Shown here piece after piece: positions 43,960 through 53,304 of a stretch of DNA of 64,000 bases. This DNA comes from TA-21 sp036557405 (GTDB lineage Archaea > Thermoproteota > Nitrososphaeria > Nitrososphaerales > Nitrososphaeraceae): positions 1 to 64,000 of the forward strand of contig DATBHO010000009.1 in NCBI GenBank assembly GCA_036557405.1. The letters run 5' to 3'. A program made the position numbers and the translations under genes. How positions within the stretch are numbered: the first letter of the stretch is position 1; each line of letters begins with the position of its first letter. The notes beneath the pieces are model-generated. The model did no database searches and had not been told where the DNA came from. It saw nothing but the letters and a program-made list of their open reading frames with translations.

Positions 43960-44928
43960 ATGAATAAAAAAAACTTGATTTATTCCGCTGATGAAAATAC
44001 ATTCTCAAAAGAAATTTCGATTCTGGAAAAGCCTAGTGAAATGCGTATTTTATCTAATCCGATAGCGTGGAAAATTGTAAATTTATTGGCAGGCCACCCA
44101 ATGTATCCAGCACAAATTGCAAAGGAACTCAAGATATATGAACAGAGTGCCTATTACTACATAAGAAAATTACTGGCAATCAGAGCAATCGGTCAAGTTG
44201 AAACTTCGTTTGTACATGGAGGGACAGCAAAATTATACAAAACAGAATATGCGGCGTTTGGCATTGAGATGAGTTGGGGAGAAAGGAAATTTGAAAATAT
44301 AAAAAATGGAAAAATTAACCGTAACGTTCAAACATTTTTTCAAGACTTTATTGACGATGGGACGTTCAATGGTACTATAGTTGTCGGTGCTCCAGACCCA
44401 CATGGTCCCTATAGGTCTTCTGCTAGAGATGGACACTATGCAGCACAGCTGGCTTTTTTCTTGGGTAGCTATTGTGGTATTTCCCAGAATTTTGTCGTAA
44501 AACTAGATGTCGATGCAAAGTCGGAAAAAATGGCAAGAACGGAAAATATCATATCAATTGGCGGTCCTGGAACAAATATTATCACATCAGAATTTAACAG
44601 ATATTTGCCAATAAGATTTGATGAAACTAATTACTGGTCTGGCTTAATAGGTCCACGTGGAAAGACTCATACTCTAGACAATCATGGTCTGATTGCAAAG
44701 ATCAGGAATCCTTTTTCTGAGAAGGTCAACATTCTAATTCTTGCAGGAGTGAGGTCAGCAGGTACAAAATCAGCAATTATAGCTCTAACTAACCATGGAA
44801 ATGAAATTTTAAGAAAATTCAAACATGGTAGTAATTGGGCACTCGTTGTTCAGGGATTCGATATGGATTCGGATGGAAAAATAGATACCATAGACATTGT
44901 AGACGAAATATCTACTGATAGCATTTGA
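43960..44928 (+). CDS. Winged-helix regulator with unassigned C-terminal domain
   Basis: Residues 20-90 form an ArsR-type winged helix (NLLAGHPMYPAQIAKELKIYEQSAYYYIRKL). Residues 115-320 form a separate alpha/beta domain with IVVGAPDPHGPYRSSARDGH, NIISIGGPGTNIITSEFN and ILILAGVRSAGTKSAII. The GGPxxN and AGxxxxGT elements recall domains of archaeal S-layer proteins, but I would not equate them without a search. A DNA-binding head on such a domain suggests a ligand-sensing regulator. Target unknown. Confidence 0.7.
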   Translation: MNKKNLIYSADENTFSKEISILEKPSEMRILSNPIAWKIVNLLAGHPMYPAQIAKELKIYEQSAYYYIRKLLAIRAIGQVETSFVHGGTAKLYKTEYAAFGIEMSWGERKFENIKNGKINRNVQTFFQDFIDDGTFNGTIVVGAPDPHGPYRSSARDGHYAAQLAFFLGSYCGISQNFVVKLDVDAKSEKMARTENIISIGGPGTNIITSEFNRYLPIRFDETNYWSGLIGPRGKTHTLDNHGLIAKIRNPFSEKVNILILAGVRSAGTKSAIIALTNHGNEILRKFKHGSNWALVVQGFDMDSDGKIDTIDIVDEISTDSI

Positions 44929-44942
44929 ATTATTTTTTATTA

Positions 44943-45446
44943 TTAACTTGCTGCTGCATCAGTTGCCTTTCCCGGAACCTCCACATGAACCAATATCTTT
45001 GACTCATCTTGTTTCTTTACCAAATATCCAGGTAAATTTACTTTTTGATTGCCGACTGATACATGCCCGTGGACTACCACTTGCCTAGCCTGAAATGGAG
45101 ATTTGATGCCCATTTTTCGCATCACTATTGTCTGCAGCCTTCTCTCAAGTATATCTTCAATTTTCAAATTCAAAATATCATCCAAAGATGAAGTATTAGC
45201 CAATCCTAGCCTGTTAAGGAATGATAAGAGAAGCGATTCCTTTTCTTGTCTCTCCTCTAAAGTCAGAGCTAGTAATTTTCTTGCTTGATTTCTAAAATTC
45301 GCAACCTTTGTTTGAGCCTTCCATAATTCCCTTTTGTTCCTGAGTCCATATGAACCGATTATAAAGAGTTCTGAATTTAGTTGATCAGAATTCCATATTC
45401 TTCTTGGTCTTCTGTAACTTTTTCTTAACTTTTTCGGATCGCCCAT
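44943..45446 (-). CDS. rps4: 30S ribosomal protein S4
   Basis: Archaeal/eukaryotic-type S4 (uS4): MGDPKKLRKSYRRPRRIW opening, ELWKAQTKVANFRNQARKLL, and the S4 RNA-binding domain (ARQVVVHGHVSVGNQKVNLPGYLV). It is 167 residues with a short Ala-rich tail. It lies nine bases after rps13; the usual next genes rps11 and rpoD are not present. Confidence 0.97.
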   Translation of the reverse strand: MGDPKKLRKSYRRPRRIWNSDQLNSELFIIGSYGLRNKRELWKAQTKVANFRNQARKLLALTLEERQEKESLLLSFLNRLGLANTSSLDDILNLKIEDILERRLQTIVMRKMGIKSPFQARQVVVHGHVSVGNQKVNLPGYLVKKQDESKILVHVEVPGKATDAAAS

Positions 45447-45455
45447 GCTACCCCA

Positions 45456-46043
45456 CTATTCCTTAGTTTCTGGTGATTTCTGTGCACTGCCTTTTGGACT
45501 CGAAGCCTCAGGACCAGCAGAAGCAGATTCAGGTACAGGTGCATTGGTTTCTTTTGCTTCTGCTCCGCCTCCACCAGTACCGGCTGAAGGTCTCATTACA
45601 ACCTTTTTCACTCCGACTGCGCCACCTTTTCGTCCAGTAGTTCGGGTACACTGACCCCTAACTCTGAGCCCGAACATATGCCTATAGCCCCTCCAGCTAT
45701 AAACTGTTTTTTCTCTTTCTATATCATTTGAAATGGTAAAATCAAGATCAGAAGTTAACAAGTGTTTGTCTGAGCCCGTATCACTATCCTTTCTCCTATT
45801 AAGATACCAATTTGGAATACCTATCAAAGAGGGATTTTTTATTGCAGCTTCAATGTCGCTCACCTCTTTTTCCGTTAAAAAGCCTATTCTCATATTAGAA
45901 TTGATGTTTAAAGATTGTAGTATTACTTGTGACACGTTATATCCTAAACCCTTAATCTGGCTTAGGGCAATTATTATCTTTTTGCTGCCCTCTATATCTT
46001 TGCCTGCGATTCTCAGGATATGTTTATACTCAGATGTCGACAA
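45456..46043 (-). CDS. rps13: 30S ribosomal protein S13 with disordered C-terminal tail
   Basis: uS13: HILRIAGKDIEGSKKIIIALSQIKGLG, and the C-terminal YSWRGYRHMFGLRVRGQCTRTTGRKGG segment that contacts 16S rRNA. After VGVKKVV at about residue 150 come about 45 extra residues rich in Gly, Ala, Glu, Pro and Ser with no fold, so the protein reaches 195 residues. First gene of the rps13-rps4 pair. Confidence 0.97.
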   Translation of the reverse strand: MSTSEYKHILRIAGKDIEGSKKIIIALSQIKGLGYNVSQVILQSLNINSNMRIGFLTEKEVSDIEAAIKNPSLIGIPNWYLNRRKDSDTGSDKHLLTSDLDFTISNDIEREKTVYSWRGYRHMFGLRVRGQCTRTTGRKGGAVGVKKVVMRPSAGTGGGGAEAKETNAPVPESASAGPEASSPKGSAQKSPETKE

Positions 46044-46181
46044 CAGATACGTCGATCATTTTCCGAAATAAAAACCATGCTGACCAAAAATGCCGAAATA
46101 AAATAAATGAATCAAAGTAAATAAAAACCAAAATAAACCTTGAAAGCTTTAAATCTGTTAATAGGATGAGCTGATGAATAA

Positions 46182-47825
46182 TTGATTTCTGAAAATTTTA
46201 AGGATATTGTTCACAAAAGTTACAAATCAAATCCGAATTATCCGGCAACAATTTTCGGTTTTCCTAAAAACTATCAAGAAATAAAAACCCTTGAAGATTT
46301 GTTATCAATCAATTATAAACCAATATCTGCAAATGACCAACTTCGAGGAAATTTAATTATAAAATTGAAAAAACAACAGTTTCCATATTCAGGAATTATC
46401 GGTTATGATGAGGATATTGTTCCTTCTCTTAATAGAGCGATACTTTCTGGCCATGACATATTGCTTGTCGGTCAAATTGGACAGGCAAAGACAAAGATTG
46501 CAGAAACGATAGCAAGGAATCTACTTTCTCCAATTCCAATAGTAGAAGGATCTATTACTAATGATATTCCAACTTCAATTCCAGAAAACGAATTGGTTTC
46601 ATTATTGAATGATAAGGAAATAATTCGTAATAGACCAGAATTTTATGTTTCTACTGAAACAGAAGACAAGATAAGAAATAATAGACTTGATACGAAAATT
46701 GTATGGATTGATGGATCTAATCGCTTCAAGTATCTCCTTGCGACGCCAGATATTTCAGTAAAGGATCTTGTAGGTCAGATAGACGCTATTAAAATAGCAA
46801 AAAGAGGTGTAGAAATTTATAATATGGAATCCTACTCACCTGGTCAGCTTCTCCTTGCAAGGCACGGAGTTCTTTGTATTGATGAATTGCCTGTGCTGGA
46901 CCCACGAAAACAGGTAGCCTTATTGAGTGTCTTACAAGAAGGAATCTATACTACAGGATCATACCCTGTGATATTCAAACCAAATACAAGAATAATATCA
47001 ACGGCAAATCCAATAGATTATACGCACTCCGGAAAAATAATTGAACCTCTCTATGACAGATTAAAGAGTCACATCATTACTCGGTATCCAAATAACGTTT
47101 ACGACGAAATGAAGATAATGATTCAAGAGGCAAATATATCCAATCCACAGAACTTAATCTTACCAATTTTCATCCTACGAACCCTTGCTGAAATTACAAG
47201 AATTGCAAGACACCATCCTGAAATAAACCATGAAAAAGGGGTTAGTGTAAGGATGTCGATTCATTCATTAGAAGTCTTGGTATCAGAAGTAGAGAGGGTG
47301 AGAAGCATAATTAATAACATTAAGACTGTTCCGCGTTTTAGTGACATTTATTGTATTCACCAAACTTCGAAATTTGAATTATCAGAAATAGATGATAGCT
47401 ATGAAAATAGAATAAATATTCTTGATACTATAATATCTGACGCAATTAAGAAAACTTCTATTGTTTATCTTAATACCGTACCCCATGAAAAAATTATGAA
47501 TCTAAAGAATGAATTTAAAATTAATAAGAATTTTTTTGTCTCTCAAGACATCACGGGAAACAAAAACAATCCTAAAAGCTATCAATCGCAGATAAATAGA
47601 TTCAATTCATTAAGTGAAATAATTGAAATTGTGAATGGCAATTTAATACAAGATCAAAAGCAATTTGAGGAAAGTTTAATGGAGACCTCATCAAATATTG
47701 ACATTTTTAATGATCTGAAAGATCCCGAGTACCTTGCATCAGTAACTGAATTAATATTGGAAGGTTTTAGATTTACTGACCCGCCAATATTGGATCGAAA
47801 AGAAGGAGTCTATGTCCACATCTAG
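46182..47825 (+). CDS. MoxR/ChlI-like AAA+ ATPase
   Basis: A helix-2-insert-clade AAA+ ATPase of 547 residues. Walker A is GQIGQAKT (97-104) and Walker B is LCIDE (231-235). IISTANPIDYTHSGKIIEPLYDRLKSHI provides sensor 1 and the arginine-finger region. It resembles the I subunit of magnesium/cobalt chelatases and MoxR chaperones but has N- and C-terminal extensions. TTG 46182 is 32 nt after a CTTTAAAT box. Its end overlaps the VWA gene by 14 bases, so the two are coupled. No large chelatase subunit is nearby. Confidence 0.82.
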   Translation: MISENFKDIVHKSYKSNPNYPATIFGFPKNYQEIKTLEDLLSINYKPISANDQLRGNLIIKLKKQQFPYSGIIGYDEDIVPSLNRAILSGHDILLVGQIGQAKTKIAETIARNLLSPIPIVEGSITNDIPTSIPENELVSLLNDKEIIRNRPEFYVSTETEDKIRNNRLDTKIVWIDGSNRFKYLLATPDISVKDLVGQIDAIKIAKRGVEIYNMESYSPGQLLLARHGVLCIDELPVLDPRKQVALLSVLQEGIYTTGSYPVIFKPNTRIISTANPIDYTHSGKIIEPLYDRLKSHIITRYPNNVYDEMKIMIQEANISNPQNLILPIFILRTLAEITRIARHHPEINHEKGVSVRMSIHSLEVLVSEVERVRSIINNIKTVPRFSDIYCIHQTSKFELSEIDDSYENRINILDTIISDAIKKTSIVYLNTVPHEKIMNLKNEFKINKNFFVSQDITGNKNNPKSYQSQINRFNSLSEIIEIVNGNLIQDQKQFEESLMETSSNIDIFNDLKDPEYLASVTELILEGFRFTDPPILDRKEGVYVHI

Positions 47826-49176
47826 TAAGAAAGATAGTAACAATATCAAGAAATTTACTTATTATAATATCGTAAATTTTCCTGAAGAAAAGGAAGATAA
47901 AGCCCCAACGAATACAATCCCAAAAAACTTACTCCAGGATTTTCTCAAAATCTTAGGTAGGGAAATTCTGAAAGAAGATCAGCCCAAGCTCGAAGATATT
48001 GAACAGGAATTAAAGAATTTTAAGAATAAGAAGGAAAATAACAATAGTGAAAACCAATCAAATGAAACAAAGTCCCTCAATAAGGCGTCGTCAATAATTG
48101 CCGAACTCCAACATTTAGGGTATATCAAGGATTCAAGAAAATGGTTGAGCAAAAAGGGGTTTTTTGCGGTAGGAGGAAGATTGTTAGAAGATGTTGTCAG
48201 AGCGCTAAATAAGGGTACCATTGGACTCCATGAGACAACTTCTAGTGGAATTGGTTCTTTAAATTTGGATTCTACAAAAAAATACGAACTAAGTGACGAT
48301 CTGAGATTGATTAATGTCCCACGATCATTATTAAATGCCATCGAAAGAAGATCTGGATCCAAATTACCTGTTCAATTACCGATCGAATTTCAAGCAGACG
48401 ATTTGGAAATTTATGAAACAAAGAGAGATGTGAGTATTGCTATTGTTTATTGTATTGATTTGAGTTCTACAATGAGATATTCAACGATGTTTGGTGATAT
48501 GAGCAGAATTGAAGCAGCAAAAAAAGCATTGTGGAGTTTGTACCTACTGAATCAAAAATTTTTCCCGTCAGACACAATTTATGTAGTCGGGTTTGGGGCA
48601 CTGGCCTCAAAGGTCTCACCATACGATATCCCATATCTAAAAACATTTGAATCTGGTGTAGGATTTATGCACTATACGAACTACCAAGCCGCATTTAGAC
48701 TAGCAAAAAAGATACTTCAAAATGAAACTACCATTAACAAAAAGATAGTTCTTATAACGGACGGTCACCCTAGTGCCTGTTTTATTGACACAGAACAGGA
48801 ACGTGGGAAAATAATAAGTGAAAGGCCCTACTCCCAATTTTACGTTCCTGACGGGGAATCTGTAAATTTAGTAAAAGAAAAACAGGATTTATCACTTGAT
48901 ACTAAGTCAGGGAAATTAGTTTACCTTTGTTACAGATACAGACAAGTTGACCAATATATCGGCGAAAAAACAATTTTAGAAGCAAAAAAATGTCATAGAT
49001 CAGGTATTGACATAGATACAATCATGGTAAGTGAGGAAGTTTCACTGTTGAGCTATGTAAATGAATTAGAAAAATACGTTAAGGGAAGATCTTATTATAT
49101 TAATCCAGCTGAAATAGACAAGATTCTAATCACTGATTACTTGAATGATAAAAAGTCTATATTAAGGTCGAAATGA
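47812..49176 (+). CDS. VWA-domain protein, partner of the MoxR/ChlI-like ATPase
   Basis: An acidic, low-complexity N-terminal region (residues 50-95) and a helical part precede a von Willebrand A domain from about 205. The MIDAS reads D216-LSST, with LITDGHP as the later MIDAS Asp. ChlD/BchD and MoxR-associated VWA partners have this order. ATG 47812 follows a GGAG Shine-Dalgarno and lies inside the preceding gene. It probably forms a hexamer-based complex with the upstream ATPase. Client unknown. Confidence 0.8.
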   Translation: MSTSSKKDSNNIKKFTYYNIVNFPEEKEDKAPTNTIPKNLLQDFLKILGREILKEDQPKLEDIEQELKNFKNKKENNNSENQSNETKSLNKASSIIAELQHLGYIKDSRKWLSKKGFFAVGGRLLEDVVRALNKGTIGLHETTSSGIGSLNLDSTKKYELSDDLRLINVPRSLLNAIERRSGSKLPVQLPIEFQADDLEIYETKRDVSIAIVYCIDLSSTMRYSTMFGDMSRIEAAKKALWSLYLLNQKFFPSDTIYVVGFGALASKVSPYDIPYLKTFESGVGFMHYTNYQAAFRLAKKILQNETTINKKIVLITDGHPSACFIDTEQERGKIISERPYSQFYVPDGESVNLVKEKQDLSLDTKSGKLVYLCYRYRQVDQYIGEKTILEAKKCHRSGIDIDTIMVSEEVSLLSYVNELEKYVKGRSYYINPAEIDKILITDYLNDKKSILRSK

Positions 49177-49223
49177 AAATCAACAATTAGTTTTTATTAA
49201 CATGTCCTAAAAATAAATAATGG

Positions 49224-50033
49224 ATGACAAAAGACCCCTCAGACTTTGATTATTTTGATTGGAATAATTCGCTTAATGTAATTAAGAAAGCATATGATTC
49301 CGCCCTTTTTGTACTTATAATAGGACCAAAAGGAACTGGGAAAACAAGTTTGGTTAGGAAATTCGCTTCTGATATTGGAAAAACACTTTATTCAATTAAT
49401 TTTAGTTTAAGAACTCGTGAATCACATTTAGTTGGAACCAAAACGTTGAATCAAGGTGAAGTTACATTTGTGGAAGGTATATTGATAAAATCCATGAGAG
49501 ACGGAGGAATTCTATATTTGGATGAACTCAATGCGGCAGAAGCTGATGTACTTTTGCGTCTGGATGAAGCTCTAGATGATAGAAGACAAATTGTCCTGAA
49601 GGAAGCTGAAGGTCAAGTAATAAGGGCATCCGATGACTGGTTTGTATTTGCTACAATCAATCCTTTATCTCATGAGGGAACCAAAGAACTACCGCCACAG
49701 TTATTGAGTAGATTTCCTGTTAGACTAAGACTCGAATATCCACCTAAAGAAATTGAGAAGCAGATTATTAAACACCATGTAAATTTTGATGCTTCAAACG
49801 AAAGCGATATAGACAATGCACTAAAACTAGCAAATAGCCTAAGAGAAGCGGCATCCCTAGAGGAGCTTTACTACAGTCCTAGTATAAGAGAGTCCATAGC
49901 ATTTGCAAAGTTGTTAAGAAATAAAGTAACGCCAAAGAAAGCTGCTGAGGTAGTATATGCGAATGTTTACGATCAGTGGGGAGAAGTAGAATATAGAAAG
50001 GTAATGGATATGATAACATCTATTTTTGTGTGA
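49224..50033 (+). CDS. MoxR/CbbQ-like AAA+ ATPase
   Basis: A compact 269-residue AAA_5-type ATPase. Walker A is GPKGTGKT (34-41), Walker B is ILYLDE (96-101), and sensor 1 is FATINPL. The ELPPQLLSRFPVRLRLEYPP segment is typical of NorQ/CbbQ/GvpN activators. It has its own GTTTTTATTAAC box about 29 nt before ATG 49224, so this second pair can be transcribed independently of the first. The stop is four bases before the next ATG. Confidence 0.82.
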   Translation: MTKDPSDFDYFDWNNSLNVIKKAYDSALFVLIIGPKGTGKTSLVRKFASDIGKTLYSINFSLRTRESHLVGTKTLNQGEVTFVEGILIKSMRDGGILYLDELNAAEADVLLRLDEALDDRRQIVLKEAEGQVIRASDDWFVFATINPLSHEGTKELPPQLLSRFPVRLRLEYPPKEIEKQIIKHHVNFDASNESDIDNALKLANSLREAASLEELYYSPSIRESIAFAKLLRNKVTPKKAAEVVYANVYDQWGEVEYRKVMDMITSIFV

Positions 50034-50037
50034 CAAA

Positions 50038-51618
50038 ATGTCTTTCTCTAATTTACAAAATTTTTCTATGCGGAATGACGTCCTTTTAGATTTAGGAACG
50101 TTTCTTTCTAGAAGATGGTCTGGAAATAAAAAGGCGACCATTTTATTAATAGAAGATAAAGCACCTACAACCAATTTAGAAAAAAATACCATTTCTATGC
50201 CCTCCTTAAGATACTATAGTGGCACTGAATTTCAAAAATATCGTCAATGGCGTGTTTCGTTATGGTATGAATCAATGCGATTAGCACATTCAACAAAAGC
50301 TCTAAGTAACGATCATGCATTTGGATTTATTTTGAACTCGATAGAATTGAAGAGGGTAGAAATTTTAGGGCTAAATGAATGGAAAGGTATGGAAAATGAA
50401 GTTATATTTAATGAAGGAATTTCATGGTTATCACGCCCTATACTGAATTCACTATACGGGAAACATAAGGTTGTGGAGGCATTCTCTCAATACCTTACTA
50501 CGGGGTATGTAAAGGGAGAACTGTTTGGCTCAGAATTAGATCGGGTTCAAAATGCAGTTGACTTTGCCAGAGAGTTGATTGATGAAGCAATAGAAAAAAA
50601 GTACAAAACTGAAAGAATTGAACATGAAATTCCTAAGATCATCAGGATTCTTCAAATTGATTCCCTTTTCACAATCCCAATTGTTACTCCTAGGAGTAAA
50701 CTTGGATTATCTATGACCGAAAAAAATTTGATAAAAGAAATAGAAAGGGTGATAAAAGTACGAAATAAAGAAAATGAGAAATCGACTAATGATATTTTAG
50801 TTGGTATTCAGATATTTAGTGAATACCAAAGTCTTCTAAATGAGAGTAAGAAAACAGACAATAAAGGTTTTTCATCAATGGAACAGTTTGGTTTGGAAGT
50901 GCCCGATAGTGTCAATTTGGACGAAAGTATTATTTATGATAACGATTTAATTACAAGATTAAAGTCTGTAGTTAGATCTTGGAAAAGAGGATGGAAAGAA
51001 ACCCATGACATAATGGGTGATGAGATTGATATAGAATCCGTGATAGAATCACAACCAAAACCATTTCTCACGGATTTTAAAAATACTATAAGAACCAAAA
51101 TTGTATTATTATTAGACCATTCCAGCAGCATAGACGATTACGAATTAGAATACAAAAAGGCAACGGTCGCTCTTTGTGAAGTTTTGAAATTTTTAGATGT
51201 TAAATTTTCTGCCTATGCATTTAGTACTAAAAACAAGAAGGTTTCATGTTGGGTAATTAAGCATCCAGATGCTAAATGGACTTCTATAACTGCACGTAAT
51301 CTGGTTCAAATTAAGGCAAGCGGTGGAACACCTCTTGCAGAGATTTATAGCTTATTGTTACCATTAATGAAGTCATATAAGCCCGATATAATGATAACTT
51401 TGACAGATGGCGAGCCTTCTGACTATAATGCGGTTCGCTCTGCAATCAAAACCTACAAGATGAGTGGAATCCACATGGTTGCTGTAGGTGTAGGCAAAAC
51501 TGTAAATACAGCTGTCAATATTGGTTTGAATCTAAAGTACTTAGAGTACGAACGGATTATGGTAGTTAGCCAACTCCATGAAATCCCAACAAAGGTTCTT
51601 TCCCTCTTACAGGTTTAG
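50038..51618 (+). CDS. VWA-domain protein, NorD/CbbO-like partner
   Basis: The large N-terminal helical region (about 330 residues, no recognised motif) ends in a VWA domain. The MIDAS D-H-S-S-S starts at about residue 360, with SGGTPLAEIY and LTDGEPSDY as the other two MIDAS loops. This order matches NorD/CbbO proteins that pair with NorQ/CbbQ ATPases to activate metalloenzymes. ATG 50038 is chosen; a TTG at 50026 overlaps the ATPase stop. The client enzyme is not encoded alongside. Confidence 0.8.
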   Translation: MSFSNLQNFSMRNDVLLDLGTFLSRRWSGNKKATILLIEDKAPTTNLEKNTISMPSLRYYSGTEFQKYRQWRVSLWYESMRLAHSTKALSNDHAFGFILNSIELKRVEILGLNEWKGMENEVIFNEGISWLSRPILNSLYGKHKVVEAFSQYLTTGYVKGELFGSELDRVQNAVDFARELIDEAIEKKYKTERIEHEIPKIIRILQIDSLFTIPIVTPRSKLGLSMTEKNLIKEIERVIKVRNKENEKSTNDILVGIQIFSEYQSLLNESKKTDNKGFSSMEQFGLEVPDSVNLDESIIYDNDLITRLKSVVRSWKRGWKETHDIMGDEIDIESVIESQPKPFLTDFKNTIRTKIVLLLDHSSSIDDYELEYKKATVALCEVLKFLDVKFSAYAFSTKNKKVSCWVIKHPDAKWTSITARNLVQIKASGGTPLAEIYSLLLPLMKSYKPDIMITLTDGEPSDYNAVRSAIKTYKMSGIHMVAVGVGKTVNTAVNIGLNLKYLEYERIMVVSQLHEIPTKVLSLLQV

Positions 51619-51670
51619 TCATTTATGTTTTTAGAGGTTTATTATCATTCCAAACTTACGTTGAATAAAT

Positions 51671-52333
51671 TTAGATTGTGTAATTGTGTTCTTTCTTAAC
51701 TTTTTCCCAGTCTGAAAGGAACAGAGATAAACCCTTATCAGTAAGAGGATGGGTTATCATTTTTGATAATATATCAGGTGGGAGTGTTACAATGTGTGCA
51801 CCCAACTTACCTGCTTGTATAACGTGAATTGGATGTCTTACACTAGCAACCAAAACTTCAGATTGATAACCATAATTGCTAAACATCTGTACTATTTCAT
51901 TAATAACAATCATGCCCTCCTGTCCAGCGTCATCAAGTCTTCCTATAAACGGACTAACATATGATGCACCTGCTTTTGCAGCTAACAATCCTTGATTTGA
52001 TGAGAAGATCAAAGTTACGTTCGTCTTAATTTTATTAACGGCGAGTTTTCTTACTGCCTTTAACCCATCCATTGTCATTGGAACTTTTACAACAACATTT
52101 TCACCAAATTTTCTTAACCTCATTCCCTCTTTAATCATTTCCTCAGTTTTTGTGCCCACAACTTCCAAATTGACAGGACCCTTTACAATTTTTACAATCT
52201 CTTTCATGATATCCTCAGGATGGCCTTTCTCCCTAGAGATCAGGGTAGGATTTGTTGTAATTCCATCAACTATTCCCATATCAACAAATTTCTTGATAGA
52301 TTCAATATTTGCAGTATCAAGAAAAATTTTCAT
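51671..52333 (-). CDS. tal: Transaldolase (small, TalC/FSA-type)
   Basis: A class I aldolase of 220 residues: KIFLDTANIESIKKF opening, DGITTNPTLISREKG, the Schiff-base Lys in NVVVKVPMT, NVTLIFSSNQGLLAAKAGASYVSPFIGRLDD, and VLVASVRHPIHVIQA. It could act as transaldolase or fructose-6-phosphate aldolase. Operon membership with transketolase favours transaldolase. Its ATG overlaps the transketolase-C stop as ATGA. Confidence 0.92.
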   Translation of the reverse strand: MKIFLDTANIESIKKFVDMGIVDGITTNPTLISREKGHPEDIMKEIVKIVKGPVNLEVVGTKTEEMIKEGMRLRKFGENVVVKVPMTMDGLKAVRKLAVNKIKTNVTLIFSSNQGLLAAKAGASYVSPFIGRLDDAGQEGMIVINEIVQMFSNYGYQSEVLVASVRHPIHVIQAGKLGAHIVTLPPDILSKMITHPLTDKGLSLFLSDWEKVKKEHNYTI

Positions 52334-53304
52334 TTCTTTATCCTTTTCCTGATTTTAAGAACAGATTCTACAATATGATCCGAGCTCAAATGGTATTTAT
52401 TCAAAAGTGACTCTATCTCAGTTTCTCTAGCAGATTCACCAAAAACATCTGCTACTCCCATTCTTTGTACAATGACAGGATGATTTTCTGCCGTAACTTC
52501 ACAGACAGCACTCCCCAAGCCTCCTATAATATTATGTTCTTCAATAGTAACAATTGCGCTGGTATCAATTGCTGCACGATATACAAGCTCAACATCAATT
52601 GGTTTGATGGAGTACATGTCAATGATTCTGCAAGACACATCATATTCTTTTTCGAGTGTTTGTGCTGCATCGATAGCCTTTAAAACCATAAGTCCGCACG
52701 CGATTAGAGTAATGTCAGAACCATCTCTAATAACGTTACCTTTGCCAATATCAAACTGATCAAAACTACCTTCATATATGTTAGAATTTGATGGACGTGC
52801 TAGACGCATAAAAAACGGTCCGGGAGTATAGCATAGAAGGGGAATCAAATTTTTTACCGATACGGAGTCTGAAGGAACAAGTACCCTCATGTTTGGAATC
52901 GTTCGCATTGTGGATATGTCTTCGATTTGTTGATGAGAGGCACCATCTGGGCCAACTGTAAGTCCAGCGTGCGATACAACTAGTTTAACGTCGAGAAATG
53001 GATAACATATTGTATTCCTAATCTGATCAAGACATCTGCCTGGTAAGAATGCAGCGTACGTACTTGCGAAAACTACTTTACCTGCAATAGCCAATCCAGC
53101 AGCTATCGAGACAAGATTTGCTTCTGCAATTCCAACATTGTATAATCTAGTAGGGAATTTATCGCCAAATAGCTTTGTTTTAAGTGAATCAGTGGTATCA
53201 GCTCCTACGCAAACAATGTTAGGATCTTTTGAACCTAATTGTACTAATGCTTTCCCATAGGCAGTTCGCATGTCAGATATAATATTCTTATCACTTAATT
53301 GCAT
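52330..53304 (-). CDS. Transketolase, C-terminal subunit
   Basis: Split transketolase. This part supplies the pyrimidine-binding and C-terminal domains: MRTAYGKALVQLG, NVGIAEANLVSIAAGLAIAG (catalytic Glu region), SHAGLTVGPDGASHQQIEDIS and the closing IEEHNIIGGLGSAVCEV. ATG 53304 (MQLSDKN) follows a GGAGG Shine-Dalgarno and overlaps the end of the N-subunit/epimerase gene. The reading frame could open at 53325. It pairs with the N-terminal half of the upstream fusion. Confidence 0.94.
   Translation of the reverse strand: MQLSDKNIISDMRTAYGKALVQLGSKDPNIVCVGADTTDSLKTKLFGDKFPTRLYNVGIAEANLVSIAAGLAIAGKVVFASTYAAFLPGRCLDQIRNTICYPFLDVKLVVSHAGLTVGPDGASHQQIEDISTMRTIPNMRVLVPSDSVSVKNLIPLLCYTPGPFFMRLARPSNSNIYEGSFDQFDIGKGNVIRDGSDITLIACGLMVLKAIDAAQTLEKEYDVSCRIIDMYSIKPIDVELVYRAAIDTSAIVTIEEHNIIGGLGSAVCEVTAENHPVIVQRMGVADVFGESARETEIESLLNKYHLSSDHIVESVLKIRKRIKK

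Noticed and set aside
46182..49176. First AAA+/VWA pair as a true magnesium or cobalt chelatase
   Set aside because: No ChlH/CobN large subunit or tetrapyrrole genes are adjacent, so only similarity to the I/D subunits is claimed.
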